Assembly (NCBI GenBank): GCA_963812915.1
Contig: CAWEXB010000010.1
Location: 186,001-250,000, forward strand
Length of the DNA stretch: 64,000 nucleotides
Origin: JACVRW01 sp963812915
Lineage (GTDB): Bacteria; Actinomycetota; Thermoleophilia; Solirubrobacterales; Thermoleophilaceae
Direction: 5' to 3'
Part shown: in pieces, positions 43,308 through 52,415 of the stretch
Position numbering within the stretch: the stretch's first letter is position 1
How the letters are laid out: each line of letters begins with the position of its first letter
The notes under the pieces: generated by a model
Database searches by the model: none
The model's input: only the letters and a program-made list of their open reading frames with translations
Told to the model about the DNA's origin: nothing
Made by a program: the position numbers and the translations under genes

Positions 43308-44369
43308 ATGGTCCACGCCGGCGGAGTCTGGAGCGCGCAGGACACGACACCCGGCGCCATCGAGGAAGCCTTGCGCCAGCTGCTCCGGGAGCAGGAGGCG
43401 CGGGACGCAGCGTACGCGCCGGCGCGCGTCCTGAACCTGGTGGCGATCGTGGACCGCGAATGGCGCGGGGAGATTCTGAATCGCCTCGAGCGCGTCGGCC
43501 GCTACCACCCGTCGCGGACGATCCTCTGCACGGTCGAGGCGGGGCGCACGACGATCGACGCCTCCGCCGTCATCACCGTCGAACCGGAGGCGCGGCCGGG
43601 AGAGTTCTCGCTTACCCGCGAGCGGGTGGTGCTGGACCTGGGCCCGCGCCACCTGGAGAAGCTCGACACCATCGTCGACCCGGTGGTCGTGAGCGACATC
43701 GCGACGCTCGTTTGGTCGCCGCATGGGCACCCCGAGGCGGTCGACGCGCTGCTCGGGATCGTGCAGGTGGCGCTGGTCGACTCCGTTCACGAGCCGGATC
43801 CGGCGTCCGCGGTCGCCCGGGCCGAGCAGCTCGTGCAGAAGGTGTACGTGGTCGACCTTGCGTGGCTGCGGTCGACGCCGTGGCGCGAGCGAGTCGCGGC
43901 CACATTCGATCCGCCTCAGTGGCGCCCCGAGCTCGGACGGATCGACTCGGTGACCGTCCGCCACCGGCCGGACTCCGGCATCGCCGGCGTGCTGTTCTTC
44001 GGCTGGCTCTCCTCACGGCTGGGCTGGGAGCCCGGGCCGCTCGTGTCCGCCAACGGCACCCTCCACGGGCGCGCCCACGCCCGGCGCCAGGACGTGGAGC
44101 TCAGGCTCGTGCCTCATCCCGGGCAGAGCGTGCCCGGGCTCGCCGGCATCGAGATCGGCACCGCGTCGGGCGTGAAGTTCGCGCTCGATCGCGGCCCGGG
44201 AGGGCTCACGGCCCACCGCTCCGACCGCCGCGGCAAGGAGTCCTCGTGGACGGTGCTGGGCGCGTCGCGCGGCGAGGCGGGCATCCTCGGCGAGGGGATC
44301 CGCCAGGCGCTGCTGCGCGACCCCGCTTACAAGCGAGCGCTCGAGCTCGCAAAGGCGATGCTCGCCTGA
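43308..44369 (+). CDS. opcA: glucose-6-phosphate dehydrogenase assembly protein OpcA
   Basis: A 353-residue OpcA-like protein, which in actinobacteria and cyanobacteria helps assemble or activate G6PDH. Recognised by position right after zwf and by the regions RVLNLVAIVDREW, ERVGRYHPSRTILCTVEAG, DPVVVSDIATLVWSPHG and FFGWLSSRLGW. No catalytic motif is expected. Confidence 0.9.
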   Translation: MVHAGGVWSAQDTTPGAIEEALRQLLREQEARDAAYAPARVLNLVAIVDREWRGEILNRLERVGRYHPSRTILCTVEAGRTTIDASAVITVEPEARPGEFSLTRERVVLDLGPRHLEKLDTIVDPVVVSDIATLVWSPHGHPEAVDALLGIVQVALVDSVHEPDPASAVARAEQLVQKVYVVDLAWLRSTPWRERVAATFDPPQWRPELGRIDSVTVRHRPDSGIAGVLFFGWLSSRLGWEPGPLVSANGTLHGRAHARRQDVELRLVPHPGQSVPGLAGIEIGTASGVKFALDRGPGGLTAHRSDRRGKESSWTVLGASRGEAGILGEGIRQALLRDPAYKRALELAKAMLA

Positions 44370-44392
44370 GCCGGACCGCCCAGCGCCAGGCT

Positions 44393-44398
44393 TAGAAT
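44393..44398 (+). promoter_or_regulatory. -10-like box TAGAAT before pgl
   Basis: TAGAAT lies 10 nt before the GTG at 44409, giving pgl and the GH15 gene a possible internal promoter. Confidence 0.45.
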
Positions 44399-44408
44399 CC
44401 TTCCCGCC

Positions 44409-45065
44409 GTGGAGCCGGACCTACAGGTCATCGACGATCCCGCCGGCGCCGCCGCCGAGCTGCTGGCGGAGGCCTCGGGCCACGTGGTCCTCACGGGCGG
44501 CTCCACACCGCGCTCGGCGTACGAGCGTGCCGCCGTCCGGCGGCCCGACTGGTCGGGTGTGGACGTCTGGTTCACCGACGAGCGCTGCGTGCCCCCGGAC
44601 CACGAGCAGTCGAATTTCCGCCTGGTGTCGGCGGCGCTGCTCGATCACGTGGAGGGAGCCACCGTCCACCGCATGCAGGGCGAGCTCGGCCCCCATGACG
44701 GCGCGGCGGCGTACGAGCGTGAGCTGGACGCCTCAGGTCCCGACGCCTTCGATCTGATGCTGGTGGGCCTCGGCCCCGACGCTCACATCTGCTCGCTCTT
44801 CCCAAGCGACGACGCGCTCGCGGAGCGCGATCGCCCGGTCGTGGGCGTGGAGGTCGCCGGGATGGCGCCGCTCGTGCCCCGGATCACGCTCACGCTCCCC
44901 GAGGTGAACGCCACCCGCCGGGTCGTCTTCCTGATCACGGGCGAGGGCAAGGCCGACGCGGTGGCGCGGGCGTTCTCCGGGCACCCGGACCCGCGAGCGC
45001 CGGGTTCCCTCGTGGAGGGTTCCCCGCTGGTGCTGATGGACGCCGCGGCGGCGGCACGGCTGTGA
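44409..45065 (+). CDS. pgl: 6-phosphogluconolactonase
   Basis: Hydrolyses 6-phosphogluconolactone. The 218-residue product has the GlcN6P-isomerase-like fold with VVLTGGSTPRSAYE, VDVWFTDERCVPPDHEQSNF and DLMLVGLGPDAHICSLFP. GTG 44409 starts it. Its TGA overlaps the GTG of the GH15 gene. Confidence 0.93.
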   Translation: MEPDLQVIDDPAGAAAELLAEASGHVVLTGGSTPRSAYERAAVRRPDWSGVDVWFTDERCVPPDHEQSNFRLVSAALLDHVEGATVHRMQGELGPHDGAAAYERELDASGPDAFDLMLVGLGPDAHICSLFPSDDALAERDRPVVGVEVAGMAPLVPRITLTLPEVNATRRVVFLITGEGKADAVARAFSGHPDPRAPGSLVEGSPLVLMDAAAAARL

Positions 45066-46996
45066 CCGACGCGTGGGTCCCCGGCGCCGGCTTCGTGGCC
45101 AGCCCCTTCCCGCCGATCGCGGAATACGCGTTCCTATCCGACTGCGAGGCCTGCGCTCTGGTCGCGCCGAACAGCAACGTGGAATGGCTCTGCCTGCCCC
45201 GCTTCGACTCGCCGAGCGTGTTCGGGGCGATCCTCGACCGCGACGCGGGTCTGTTCCGCCTCGGACCGGCGGATGTGGAGGTGCCCGCGGCGCGCCGCTA
45301 CCTCCCGGGGACGATGGTGCTCGAGACCAGCTGGGGCACGAGCGGCGGCTGGATCATCGTGCGCGACGTGCTCGTTATGGGCCCTTGGCACCACGAGCAC
45401 GACCGCTCCCGGACCCACCGCCGCGCCCCGACCGACTACGACGCCGACCACGTGCTGCTGCGCCTCATTCGCTGCGTGAACGGCGAGGTGCAGGTGACCC
45501 TCGACTGCGAGCCGCGGTTCGAATATGGCCGGATCCCCGGATCCTGGGAGTACACCGGCTCCGGCTATCACGATGCGCGCTGTTCCGCCGAGGGCACCGA
45601 AGTGGAGCTGCAGCTCACGACGGACATGAACGTCGGCTTCGAGGGCCCGCGCAGCACGGCCCGCACCCTGATGCACGAGGGCGACACCCTGTTCGTGTCG
45701 CTCTCCTGGTCCGAGCACCCGGCCCCCACCACCTACGAGGACGCCTACAACCGCTTGGTCTGGACGGCCCACCACTGGCAGCACTGGCTCGACCACGGCC
45801 ACTTCCCGGACCATCCGTGGCGCACAGCCCTCCAGCGCAGCGCGCTCACCCTCAAGGGCCTCTCGTACGCGAACACCGGGTCGCTGGTGGCGGCCGCCAC
45901 CACCTCGCTTCCCGAGACCCCGGGTGGCGAGCGCAACTGGGACTATCGCTTCACCTGGATCCGCGACGCCACCTTCATGCTCTGGGGCCTCTACACGCTG
46001 GGCTTCGACTGGGAGGCGAACGACTTCTTCTACTTCATCGCCGACGTCGCGGAGGCCGAGGAGGGGACGCTCCAGATCATGTACGGCATCGACGGCGACC
46101 CCAGGCTCCCGGAGGAGACGCTCGACCACCTCTCTGGATACGAGGGTGCCCGCCCGGTGCGGGTGGGCAACGGCGCCTACAACCAGGAGCAGCACGACGT
46201 CTGGGGGGCGCTGCTCGACTCCGTCTACCTGCACACGAAGTCGCGCGACCACCTGCCGGAGCGGCTGTGGCCGATGCTCAAGAAGCAGGTGCAGAACGCG
46301 CTTGAGCGGTGGCGCGAGCCCGACCGCGGCATCTGGGAGGTCCGCGGCCCCCCGCAGCACTTCACCTCGTCCAAGCTCATGTGCTGGGTCGCTGCCGACC
46401 GCGGCGCCCGCCTGGCCGAGATCCGCGACGAGCTCGATTACGCGGCGCGCTGGCAGTCCGCGGCGGACGAGATCAGGGCTGACATCTGCGACAACGCGCT
46501 CGACGAGCGCGGCGTCTTCACTCAGCACTACGACACCGACGCCCTGGACGCATCGGTGCTCCTCATGGTGCTCACCCGCTTCCTGCCCCCCGACGACGAG
46601 CGGATCAAGAAGACCGTGCTGGCGATCGCCGACGAGCTGACCCACGACGGGCTCGTGCTGCGTTACCGCACCGACGAGACCGACGACGGGCTCGCCGGAG
46701 AGGAGGGCACGTTCACGATCTGCTCCTTCTGGCTCGTCTCGGCGCTGGTGGAGATCGGCGAGATCACGCGCGGGCGTGACCTCTGCGAGCGGCTGCTGGC
46801 GCATGCCAGCCCGCTCGGCCTCTACGCCGAGGAGATCGACCCCCGCTCGGGCCGCCACCTCGGCAACTTCCCGCAGGCGTTCACCCACCTGGCGCTCATC
46901 AACGCGGTCATGCACGTGATCCGCGCCGACCAGGGGTTGGAGCTAGGCCAGCTGCCGCTGGAGCGCGAATTGGCCCGCCAGCGCGGCCAGGCCTGA
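45062..46996 (+). CDS. GH15 glucoamylase/trehalase-like glycoside hydrolase
   Basis: A 644-residue GH15-type protein: an N-terminal beta domain starting PPIAEYAFLSDCEACALV and NVEWLCLPRFDSPSVFGAIL, then an (alpha/alpha)6 barrel with NWDYRFTWIRDATFML and the late acidic motif LYAEEIDPRSGRHLGNFPQ. No signal peptide, so it acts inside the cell, probably on maltodextrin, glycogen-derived oligomers or trehalose. Coupled to pgl, it could release glucose for the nearby ROK kinases. Confidence 0.92.
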   Translation: MTDAWVPGAGFVASPFPPIAEYAFLSDCEACALVAPNSNVEWLCLPRFDSPSVFGAILDRDAGLFRLGPADVEVPAARRYLPGTMVLETSWGTSGGWIIVRDVLVMGPWHHEHDRSRTHRRAPTDYDADHVLLRLIRCVNGEVQVTLDCEPRFEYGRIPGSWEYTGSGYHDARCSAEGTEVELQLTTDMNVGFEGPRSTARTLMHEGDTLFVSLSWSEHPAPTTYEDAYNRLVWTAHHWQHWLDHGHFPDHPWRTALQRSALTLKGLSYANTGSLVAAATTSLPETPGGERNWDYRFTWIRDATFMLWGLYTLGFDWEANDFFYFIADVAEAEEGTLQIMYGIDGDPRLPEETLDHLSGYEGARPVRVGNGAYNQEQHDVWGALLDSVYLHTKSRDHLPERLWPMLKKQVQNALERWREPDRGIWEVRGPPQHFTSSKLMCWVAADRGARLAEIRDELDYAARWQSAADEIRADICDNALDERGVFTQHYDTDALDASVLLMVLTRFLPPDDERIKKTVLAIADELTHDGLVLRYRTDETDDGLAGEEGTFTICSFWLVSALVEIGEITRGRDLCERLLAHASPLGLYAEEIDPRSGRHLGNFPQAFTHLALINAVMHVIRADQGLELGQLPLERELARQRGQA

Positions 46997-48027
46997 CGAC
47001 GACGCCGGATACCGGCGCCTGACGGCGTCCTCGGTCGCTCGCGTCCGCCGGACGCCACGCTCCCTGCGTCCTTGTCAGGCTTGGTCTCCGGCGCCCGTAG
47101 CCCTGACTCAGCGCGCACGGGAGGCGACCGGCGACGCGCGCTGAGCACGCTCCGCGCGTCGACCACCATCGCGGCGAACAGCGCGGCCAGGTAGGCCAGC
47201 GAGAAGAGGTAGAGGCGCAGCGCGCTGCGGCGATCGGCCCGGCGCACGAGGCGCCACGCGCCGTAGATGAAGGCCGCGCCGAGCGCAACGGAGCAGACGA
47301 GGTAGGCGAGGCCGAAGGCCCCCGCGCAGAACGGCAGCTGCGAGACGGCGTAGAGGAGCACCGAGTAGAGGAGGATCTGGCGCCGCGTCTCCACTTCGCC
47401 GCGCACCACCGGCAGCATCGGCACGCCGGCGCGCGCGTACTCGTCCTTCATCAGCAGCGACAGCGACCAGAAGTGCGGGGGTGTCCAGAAGAAGACGATC
47501 GCGAACAGGTACAGCGGGGTGCCGGCGAGCCCGCCGGTGACGGCGGCCCAGGCCACGAGCGGCGGCACCGCCCCGGCCGCGCCGCCGATCACGATGTTCT
47601 GTGGCGTCGCGCGCTTGAGCCAGAGCGTGTAGACGAACACGTAGCCCAGCAGGCCGGACAGCGCCAGAACCGCGGCGAGTGGGTTCACGGCGAGCGCCAG
47701 CAGGGCGAACGAGCCGCAGCCGAGCAGCACGCCATAGACGATCGCCGCGCGCGCCGAGACGCGCCCGCTCGCCACCGGCCGGTCGGCCGTGCGCTTCATG
47801 ACGCGATCGATATCGCGGTCGAGCGCGTGGTTGATGGCGCCGGCGCCGCCGGCCGAGAGCGCCCCGCCGAGGCAGGTGAGCGCCACGAGCCCCAGCGAGG
47901 GGTCGCCGGCCACGTACATGGTCGCGATCGTCGTGAACAGCAGGAGCGACTGCACCTTCGGCTTGGTCATCTCGACGTAGTCCGAGACGACCGTGCGCCA
48001 GGCCGGCCGAGCGGCGACGGCTTCCAT
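46822..48027 (-). CDS. ctaB: protoheme IX farnesyltransferase (haem O synthase) with unusual C-terminal extension
   Basis: Adds a farnesyl tail to haem B. UbiA-type motifs NHALDRDIDRVMKRTADRP and the second Asp-rich region LLMKDEYARAGVPMLP are present, with about nine helices. The family part ends near 47145 (LFAAMVVDARSVL). The frame then continues about 95 polar residues, antisense to the 3' end of the GH15 gene, before a stop at 46822. The tail is probably not real; a lost stop or an indel is likely. ATG 48027 overlaps the ctaA stop by one base. Confidence 0.9.
   Translation of the reverse strand: MEAVAARPAWRTVVSDYVEMTKPKVQSLLLFTTIATMYVAGDPSLGLVALTCLGGALSAGGAGAINHALDRDIDRVMKRTADRPVASGRVSARAAIVYGVLLGCGSFALLALAVNPLAAVLALSGLLGYVFVYTLWLKRATPQNIVIGGAAGAVPPLVAWAAVTGGLAGTPLYLFAIVFFWTPPHFWSLSLLMKDEYARAGVPMLPVVRGEVETRRQILLYSVLLYAVSQLPFCAGAFGLAYLVCSVALGAAFIYGAWRLVRRADRRSALRLYLFSLAYLAALFAAMVVDARSVLSARRRSPPVRAESGLRAPETKPDKDAGSVASGGRERPRTPSGAGIRRRRQAWPRWRANSRSSGSWPSSNPWSARITCMTALMSARWVNACGKLPRWRPERGSISSA
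47003..47017. terminator. hairpin after the GH15 gene
   Basis: CGCCGG (47003-47008) pairs with CCGGCG (47012-47017) around ATA, starting 7 nt after the GH15 stop codon. It is a plausible T-less terminator for the pentose-phosphate operon. Confidence 0.45.
47107..47145. repeat. perfect 10-bp inverted repeat at the end of ctaB
   Basis: CTCAGCGCGC (47107-47116) is the reverse complement of GCGCGCTGAG (47136-47145), loop 19 nt. It lies where the ctaB family domain ends and could be the terminator of the ctaCDAB unit. Confidence 0.6.
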
Positions 48028-48962
48028 CACGCCGCCACCGCCTCCGCCCGCCCCCGAGCCCGCTCTCTGGCCGGGGCGAGCTGGAGCGCCAGGCCGAGGG
48101 TGGTGGCCCACAGGAGCGTTCCGAGGGCGAGGTGGAGCAGGATCAGGAGCTCGTACTCGTCAAGCCAGACGTTGAGCGCGCCGACCAGTATCTGAACAGC
48201 CAGCAGCGCGGCGAGCGCCCAGGCATAGCGCACGGCCACGCGGCGTCGCAGCGCCGTCACCACGAGCGCGATTACGAGCACCGAGGCCAGATACATGAAC
48301 GCCCGGTGCGTGAGGTGGATATCGACGAGCTCGGCCTTGCCGAACGGCATGAACTCGCCGTTGCAGGTCGGGAACTGCTTCCCGCAGGCGTGGTGGGCAC
48401 CGTCGCCGAGCGTGTAGTCCGCACGGCCGTAGTTCTGCGTGCCCGCCATGTAGCCGCCGGCCACGATCGTGCAGAAGACGGCGGCGGTGGCCGCGATCGC
48501 GAGAATCCGCAGGCCCGGGCCGCCGCGCTCGGCCTGGGCGCCGCTCACGACGCGCCAGAGGTAGAGAAGCCCGCCGAGCAGCAGCATCGCCAGGCCCAGG
48601 TGCGCGGCCACGTAGACCTCCTCGAGGTTCTCCTCCACCGTCGCGCCCCCGAGCGCGCCCTGCGCGATCACCAGAACGAGGATGGCGGCCGTCGCGGGAA
48701 GCAGCTGGCGATGCCGGCGCCACGCGAGCACGAACAGGGCGAGGATCATCAGCCCGACGACGATCGCCAGCACGCGGTGCGTGTACTCGACGATCGAGTT
48801 CAGGTCCACGCCCGGGACCACGTCGCCGTTGCAGAACGGCCAGCCGTTGAAGCCCGAACCCGCGGGCCCGCAGCCAAGGCCCGAGTCGGAGACACGCACG
48901 ACGCCGCCCACGATGATCAGCACGAACGTGGAGATGCCGGTGGCTAGGACCAGGCGTCGCAC
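48027..48962 (-). CDS. ctaA: haem A synthase
   Basis: Oxidises haem O to haem A. A 311-residue, eight-helix protein with haem-ligand histidines in EYTHRVLAIVVG, YVAAHLGLAML, DIHLTHRAFMYL and LLILLHLALG, and a Cys pair in the first loop (LGCGPAGSGFNGWPFC) and another in HACGKQFPTC. The start is GTG 48962, 3 nt after ctaD. It overlaps ctaB (TGATG). Confidence 0.94.
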   Translation of the reverse strand: MRRLVLATGISTFVLIIVGGVVRVSDSGLGCGPAGSGFNGWPFCNGDVVPGVDLNSIVEYTHRVLAIVVGLMILALFVLAWRRHRQLLPATAAILVLVIAQGALGGATVEENLEEVYVAAHLGLAMLLLGGLLYLWRVVSGAQAERGGPGLRILAIAATAAVFCTIVAGGYMAGTQNYGRADYTLGDGAHHACGKQFPTCNGEFMPFGKAELVDIHLTHRAFMYLASVLVIALVVTALRRRVAVRYAWALAALLAVQILVGALNVWLDEYELLILLHLALGTLLWATTLGLALQLAPARERARGRAEAVAA

Positions 48963-48965
48963 GGG

Positions 48966-50666
48966 CTAAAGGCTGCGCGGCGCCGCCGGCTGCGCAACGG
49001 TCTCCGCGGGCACCGCGCCGGCCGCGACCTCGCGCCGGATGTCCTTCATCGGCTCGACGCTGCGGACGCGCGGGATCACGTCGAAGTTGTTCGGCGGCGG
49101 GGGCGACTGCGTGAACCACTCGAGCGTGTTGCCCTTCCAGGGGTCGTTGCCGGCCTTCTTGCCGCGCTTCAGGCTGACGAGCACATTCACCACCGTGACG
49201 ATCACGCCGACGCCGAGGATGAAGGCCCCGATCGTCGAGATCAGGTTGTAGATCGTCACGTCCAGCTCCTCCGAGTAGTCGTAGATCCGTCGCGGCATAC
49301 CGGAGAGGCCGGCCGAGTGCTGCGGCAGGAAGGTCGCGTTGAAGCCGATGAACATCAGCCAGAAGGAGAGCTTTCCGAGCGACTCCGACATCAGCCTGCC
49401 CGACATCTTCGGGAACCAGTAGTAGAGCCCGCCGAAGAGGCCGAACACACCGCCGCCGAACAGCACGTAGTGGAAGTGGGCGACGACGAAGTAGGTGTCG
49501 TGGAGCTGCCAGTCGACCGGGAAGATCGCGAGGATGACTCCCGAGATGCCGCCGATGACGAACAGGCCCGGCAGCGCGGCGGCGAAGTAGAGCGCCGTCT
49601 TGTAGACGATCTGCCCGCGCCACAGCGTGGCGATCCAGTTGAAGATCTTGATGCCCGTGGGTATGGCGATCAGGAACGAGGACAGCATGAAGAACGCGAG
49701 CACCACAGTCGACGTCGGCGTGGTGAACATGTGGTGCGCCCACACGAGCAGCCCGAGGAACGCGATCGCCACCGTCGCGGCCGCGATCGCCTTGTAGCCG
49801 AAGATCGGCTTGCGCGCGAACACGGGCAGGATCTCGGAGACCATCCCGAAGACCGGCAGCACCATGATGTAGACCTCGGGGTGGCCGAAGAACCAGAACA
49901 GGTGCTGCCAGAGGAGCGGGTCGCCTCCCCCGGCCGGGTCGAAGAAGGCGGTGCCGAAGTGACGGTCCGTGAGCAGCATCGTCACCGCCGCCGCCACCGC
50001 CGGCAGCGCCACGATCAGCAGGTAGCTGTAGATGAGGATCGACCACACGAACAGCGGCATTCGGCCCCAGCTCATGCCCCGGGCGCGCATGTTGTGGATC
50101 GTGGCTACGAAGTTGATCGCGCCGACGATCGACGAGATGCCGGTGAGGTGGATCATGAAAATCCACGCATCGACTCCGCCGCTGGGTGAGAAGGCGTCGT
50201 CGGACAGCGGCGGGTACATGGTCCAGCCCGCCTGCGGCGGCTCGAAGAAGAAGCTGCAGTAGAACGCGATCCCACCGAACAAGAGCAGCCAGTACGAGAG
50301 GGCGTTCAGGCGTGGGAACGCCATGTCGCGCGCGCCGATCATCAGCGGCACGAGGTAGTTCCCGAAGCCCGCCAGGACCGGCACCATGAACAGGAAGATC
50401 ATCGTGGTGCCGTGGACCGTTGCCAGCCCGTTGTAGGCGCCGGGGTCGACCAGCGTGCCGTCGGGCTGGGCGAGCTGCAGGCGCATGATCAGCGCCTCCA
50501 CGCCTCCCAGGATCAAGAACAGGAAGGTCGTGAACAGGTACAGGATCCCGATCTTCTTGTGGTCGGTGGTGGTGAGCCATTCGAGCCAGCCCCGCGGCCG
50601 GCTCGGGAGGCCGTGAAGGACGACCTCGGGGCGGGCGATGCGCCGCGTGACCGTGCCGGCCTCCAC
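48966..50666 (-). CDS. ctaD: aa3-type cytochrome c oxidase subunit I, A1 type
   Basis: A 566-residue catalytic subunit. It starts the core at TTDHKKIGILYLFTTFLF, has GHPEVY at 261-266 with the D-channel glutamate Glu264, WAHHMFTTPT, PTGIKIFNWIATLW and HDTYFVVAHFHYVLFGG. Glu264 marks it as A1, unlike the A2 subunit near 21 kb. GTG 50666 overlaps the ctaC stop. No subunit III gene is in this cluster. Confidence 0.97.
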   Translation of the reverse strand: MEAGTVTRRIARPEVVLHGLPSRPRGWLEWLTTTDHKKIGILYLFTTFLFLILGGVEALIMRLQLAQPDGTLVDPGAYNGLATVHGTTMIFLFMVPVLAGFGNYLVPLMIGARDMAFPRLNALSYWLLLFGGIAFYCSFFFEPPQAGWTMYPPLSDDAFSPSGGVDAWIFMIHLTGISSIVGAINFVATIHNMRARGMSWGRMPLFVWSILIYSYLLIVALPAVAAAVTMLLTDRHFGTAFFDPAGGGDPLLWQHLFWFFGHPEVYIMVLPVFGMVSEILPVFARKPIFGYKAIAAATVAIAFLGLLVWAHHMFTTPTSTVVLAFFMLSSFLIAIPTGIKIFNWIATLWRGQIVYKTALYFAAALPGLFVIGGISGVILAIFPVDWQLHDTYFVVAHFHYVLFGGGVFGLFGGLYYWFPKMSGRLMSESLGKLSFWLMFIGFNATFLPQHSAGLSGMPRRIYDYSEELDVTIYNLISTIGAFILGVGVIVTVVNVLVSLKRGKKAGNDPWKGNTLEWFTQSPPPPNNFDVIPRVRSVEPMKDIRREVAAGAVPAETVAQPAAPRSL

Positions 50667-51544
50667 TAGTCGACCTCCCCGCCCGCTTCACGCCGCTCGC
50701 GCTGCTCCGCCAGCGCCTCGCCGGCCTCCCTTATGCCGGCCCGCTGGCGCTCCGCCCAGGCCTCGAACTCGTCGGGGGTGACCGCGCGCACCTCCGCGCG
50801 CATGTCGGCGTGTCCCTCACCGCAGAGCTCCGCGCACTGTCCGTCGAACACCCGTCCCGCCTTGCTTGCCGGGATCTTGAACCACGTCTTGTTCACGTGG
50901 CCGGGGACGCCGTCGACCTTGCCGCCCAGCTCGGGGATCCACCAGGAGTGGATCACGTCCGAGGCCGTGACCTCGAGCACGACCGTCGTGTCGGTGGGCA
51001 CCACCATCTCGTAGTAGCTGAACAGCTGGTCGCCGCCCGCGTAGTCGTAGCGCCAGAGGTACTGCTGGCCGTTGACATCGATAGTCAGGATCGGACCGCC
51101 GCTCCTGGGCGGGTCCGGCTGATCGATCGAAGCGAAGCGCGCCTGGTTCGCCCGGAGGCCGTTCGGCCCCGAGGGCGGCGGGTTCTCGATGTCGTCGAGG
51201 TACAGGAATGTGACGACCGTGAGCACGACGAGGATGAGCGCGGCGGCGACGGTCCAGCCCATTTCCAGCGGCGTGTTCCCGCGGATCTGGGCCGCCTCCG
51301 GCCCCCCGCGCCGCATGCGGTACTTCACGAGCGACCAGATCAGCGTGCCCTCGACGATCAGGAAGATCACGATCGCCACGTAGAGCGTGATCTTGTAAAG
51401 CGTGTCGATGTCGTTCGCGTTCTCCGAGCCACCCGACTCGGGCGTGAACAGGTCTGCCGAGGCGCCCGGAGCGGCGAGCAGGAACGCCGTGAGCGCCGCG
51501 ACTAGGGCGGCCAGTAGGACAACGCGTGTGCGGCGCCTGGGCAA
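50666..51544 (-). CDS. ctaC: cytochrome c oxidase subunit II (no cytochrome domain)
   Basis: A 292-residue subunit II. The signal peptide (VVLLAALVAALTAFLLAAPG, cut near ASA) is followed by two membrane helices and a CuA domain with IHSWWIPELG and CAELCGEGHADM. There is no C-terminal cytochrome c, unlike the caa3 version. TTG 51544 was chosen because a TATGAT box lies 9 nt upstream and the signal peptide begins there; no ATG or GTG is suitably placed. Confidence 0.93.
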   Translation of the reverse strand: MPRRRTRVVLLAALVAALTAFLLAAPGASADLFTPESGGSENANDIDTLYKITLYVAIVIFLIVEGTLIWSLVKYRMRRGGPEAAQIRGNTPLEMGWTVAAALILVVLTVVTFLYLDDIENPPPSGPNGLRANQARFASIDQPDPPRSGGPILTIDVNGQQYLWRYDYAGGDQLFSYYEMVVPTDTTVVLEVTASDVIHSWWIPELGGKVDGVPGHVNKTWFKIPASKAGRVFDGQCAELCGEGHADMRAEVRAVTPDEFEAWAERQRAGIREAGEALAEQRERREAGGEVD

Positions 51545-51553
51545 GGCGGGCGG

Positions 51554-51559
51554 ATCATA
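51554..51559 (-). promoter_or_regulatory. -10-like box TATGAT for the ctaC-ctaD-ctaA-ctaB unit
   Basis: TATGAT on the minus strand lies 9 nt before the TTG at 51544, supporting this unusual start as leaderless. Confidence 0.5.
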
Positions 51560-51623
51560 TCTCCGGTCTCCACGCGGGCTCCACTTCGTTGCGGCTGCCC
51601 CGAACCGGCCCGACGCCGCTCGC

Positions 51624-52415
51624 TCATGCCCCTTCGAATGCGGGGTCGCGCTTCTCGACGAATGCGGCCACACCCTCCTGGAAGTCGCGCGTGCGCGCCA
51701 GGGCGTGCTGCAACTCGGCCTCGAGGTCGAGCTGGCCGTCGAGGTCCGGGTAGAGCATTCGGTTGAGGGCCCGCTTCGAGGATGCGTACGAGCGGGTGGG
51801 TCCCTTCGCGAGCCGCTCGACCAACTCGTTCGCGGCCGGCAGGAGCTCGTCGTCCGGAAGCACTCGATTCACCAGCCCCCACTCGAGTGCAAGCTCAGCC
51901 GGCACGCGCTCGCCGAGCAGGGCCATCTGGAAGGCGCGCGCCTTCCCGACGGCGGCCGGGACGAACAGCGTCGAGCCGCCGTCGGGCATGAGGCCGATGT
52001 TGACGAAGGCGAGCCCGAAGAAGGCCGACTCCGCGGCGAGCACGAGATCGCAGGCGAACGCGAGCGACGCGCCGATTCCGACCGCGGGCCCGTTCACCGC
52101 CGCCACGACCGGCTTCTCGAGCCGGCGGACGCCCGCGATGATCGGGTGGTAGAGCTCGTCCAGCTCCTTGCGCACGTCCGGCAGGCCGTCTTCCGCCGGG
52201 TCGAAGCCCTCCCTGAGGTCGGCCCCCGACGAGAAGCCGCGGCCGGCGCCGGTCACGAGCACGGCGCGCACCGAGGGGTCGACGGCGTCGGCGGTGATCA
52301 CCTGCTTCAGCTCCCGCCCGAACTCGGCGGTCCAGGCGTTGAGGCTCTCGGGTCGATTGAGGGTGACCCGCCCGATGCCCTCCGACTGCTCCCAGATGAC
52401 GGTCGCGTAGCTCAT
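51624..52415 (-). CDS. enoyl-CoA hydratase/isomerase family protein
   Basis: A 263-residue crotonase. The oxyanion-hole regions are GAGRGFSSGADLREG and VNGPAVGIGASLAFACDL, followed by FGLAFVNIGLMPDGGSTLFVP. The second catalytic glutamate of true hydratases is replaced by Asp-Gly in this last region, so it may be an isomerase or another crotonase reaction. ATG 52415 overlaps the stop of the MocR gene by 4 nt. Confidence 0.9.
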   Translation of the reverse strand: MSYATVIWEQSEGIGRVTLNRPESLNAWTAEFGRELKQVITADAVDPSVRAVLVTGAGRGFSSGADLREGFDPAEDGLPDVRKELDELYHPIIAGVRRLEKPVVAAVNGPAVGIGASLAFACDLVLAAESAFFGLAFVNIGLMPDGGSTLFVPAAVGKARAFQMALLGERVPAELALEWGLVNRVLPDDELLPAANELVERLAKGPTRSYASSKRALNRMLYPDLDGQLDLEAELQHALARTRDFQEGVAAFVEKRDPAFEGA

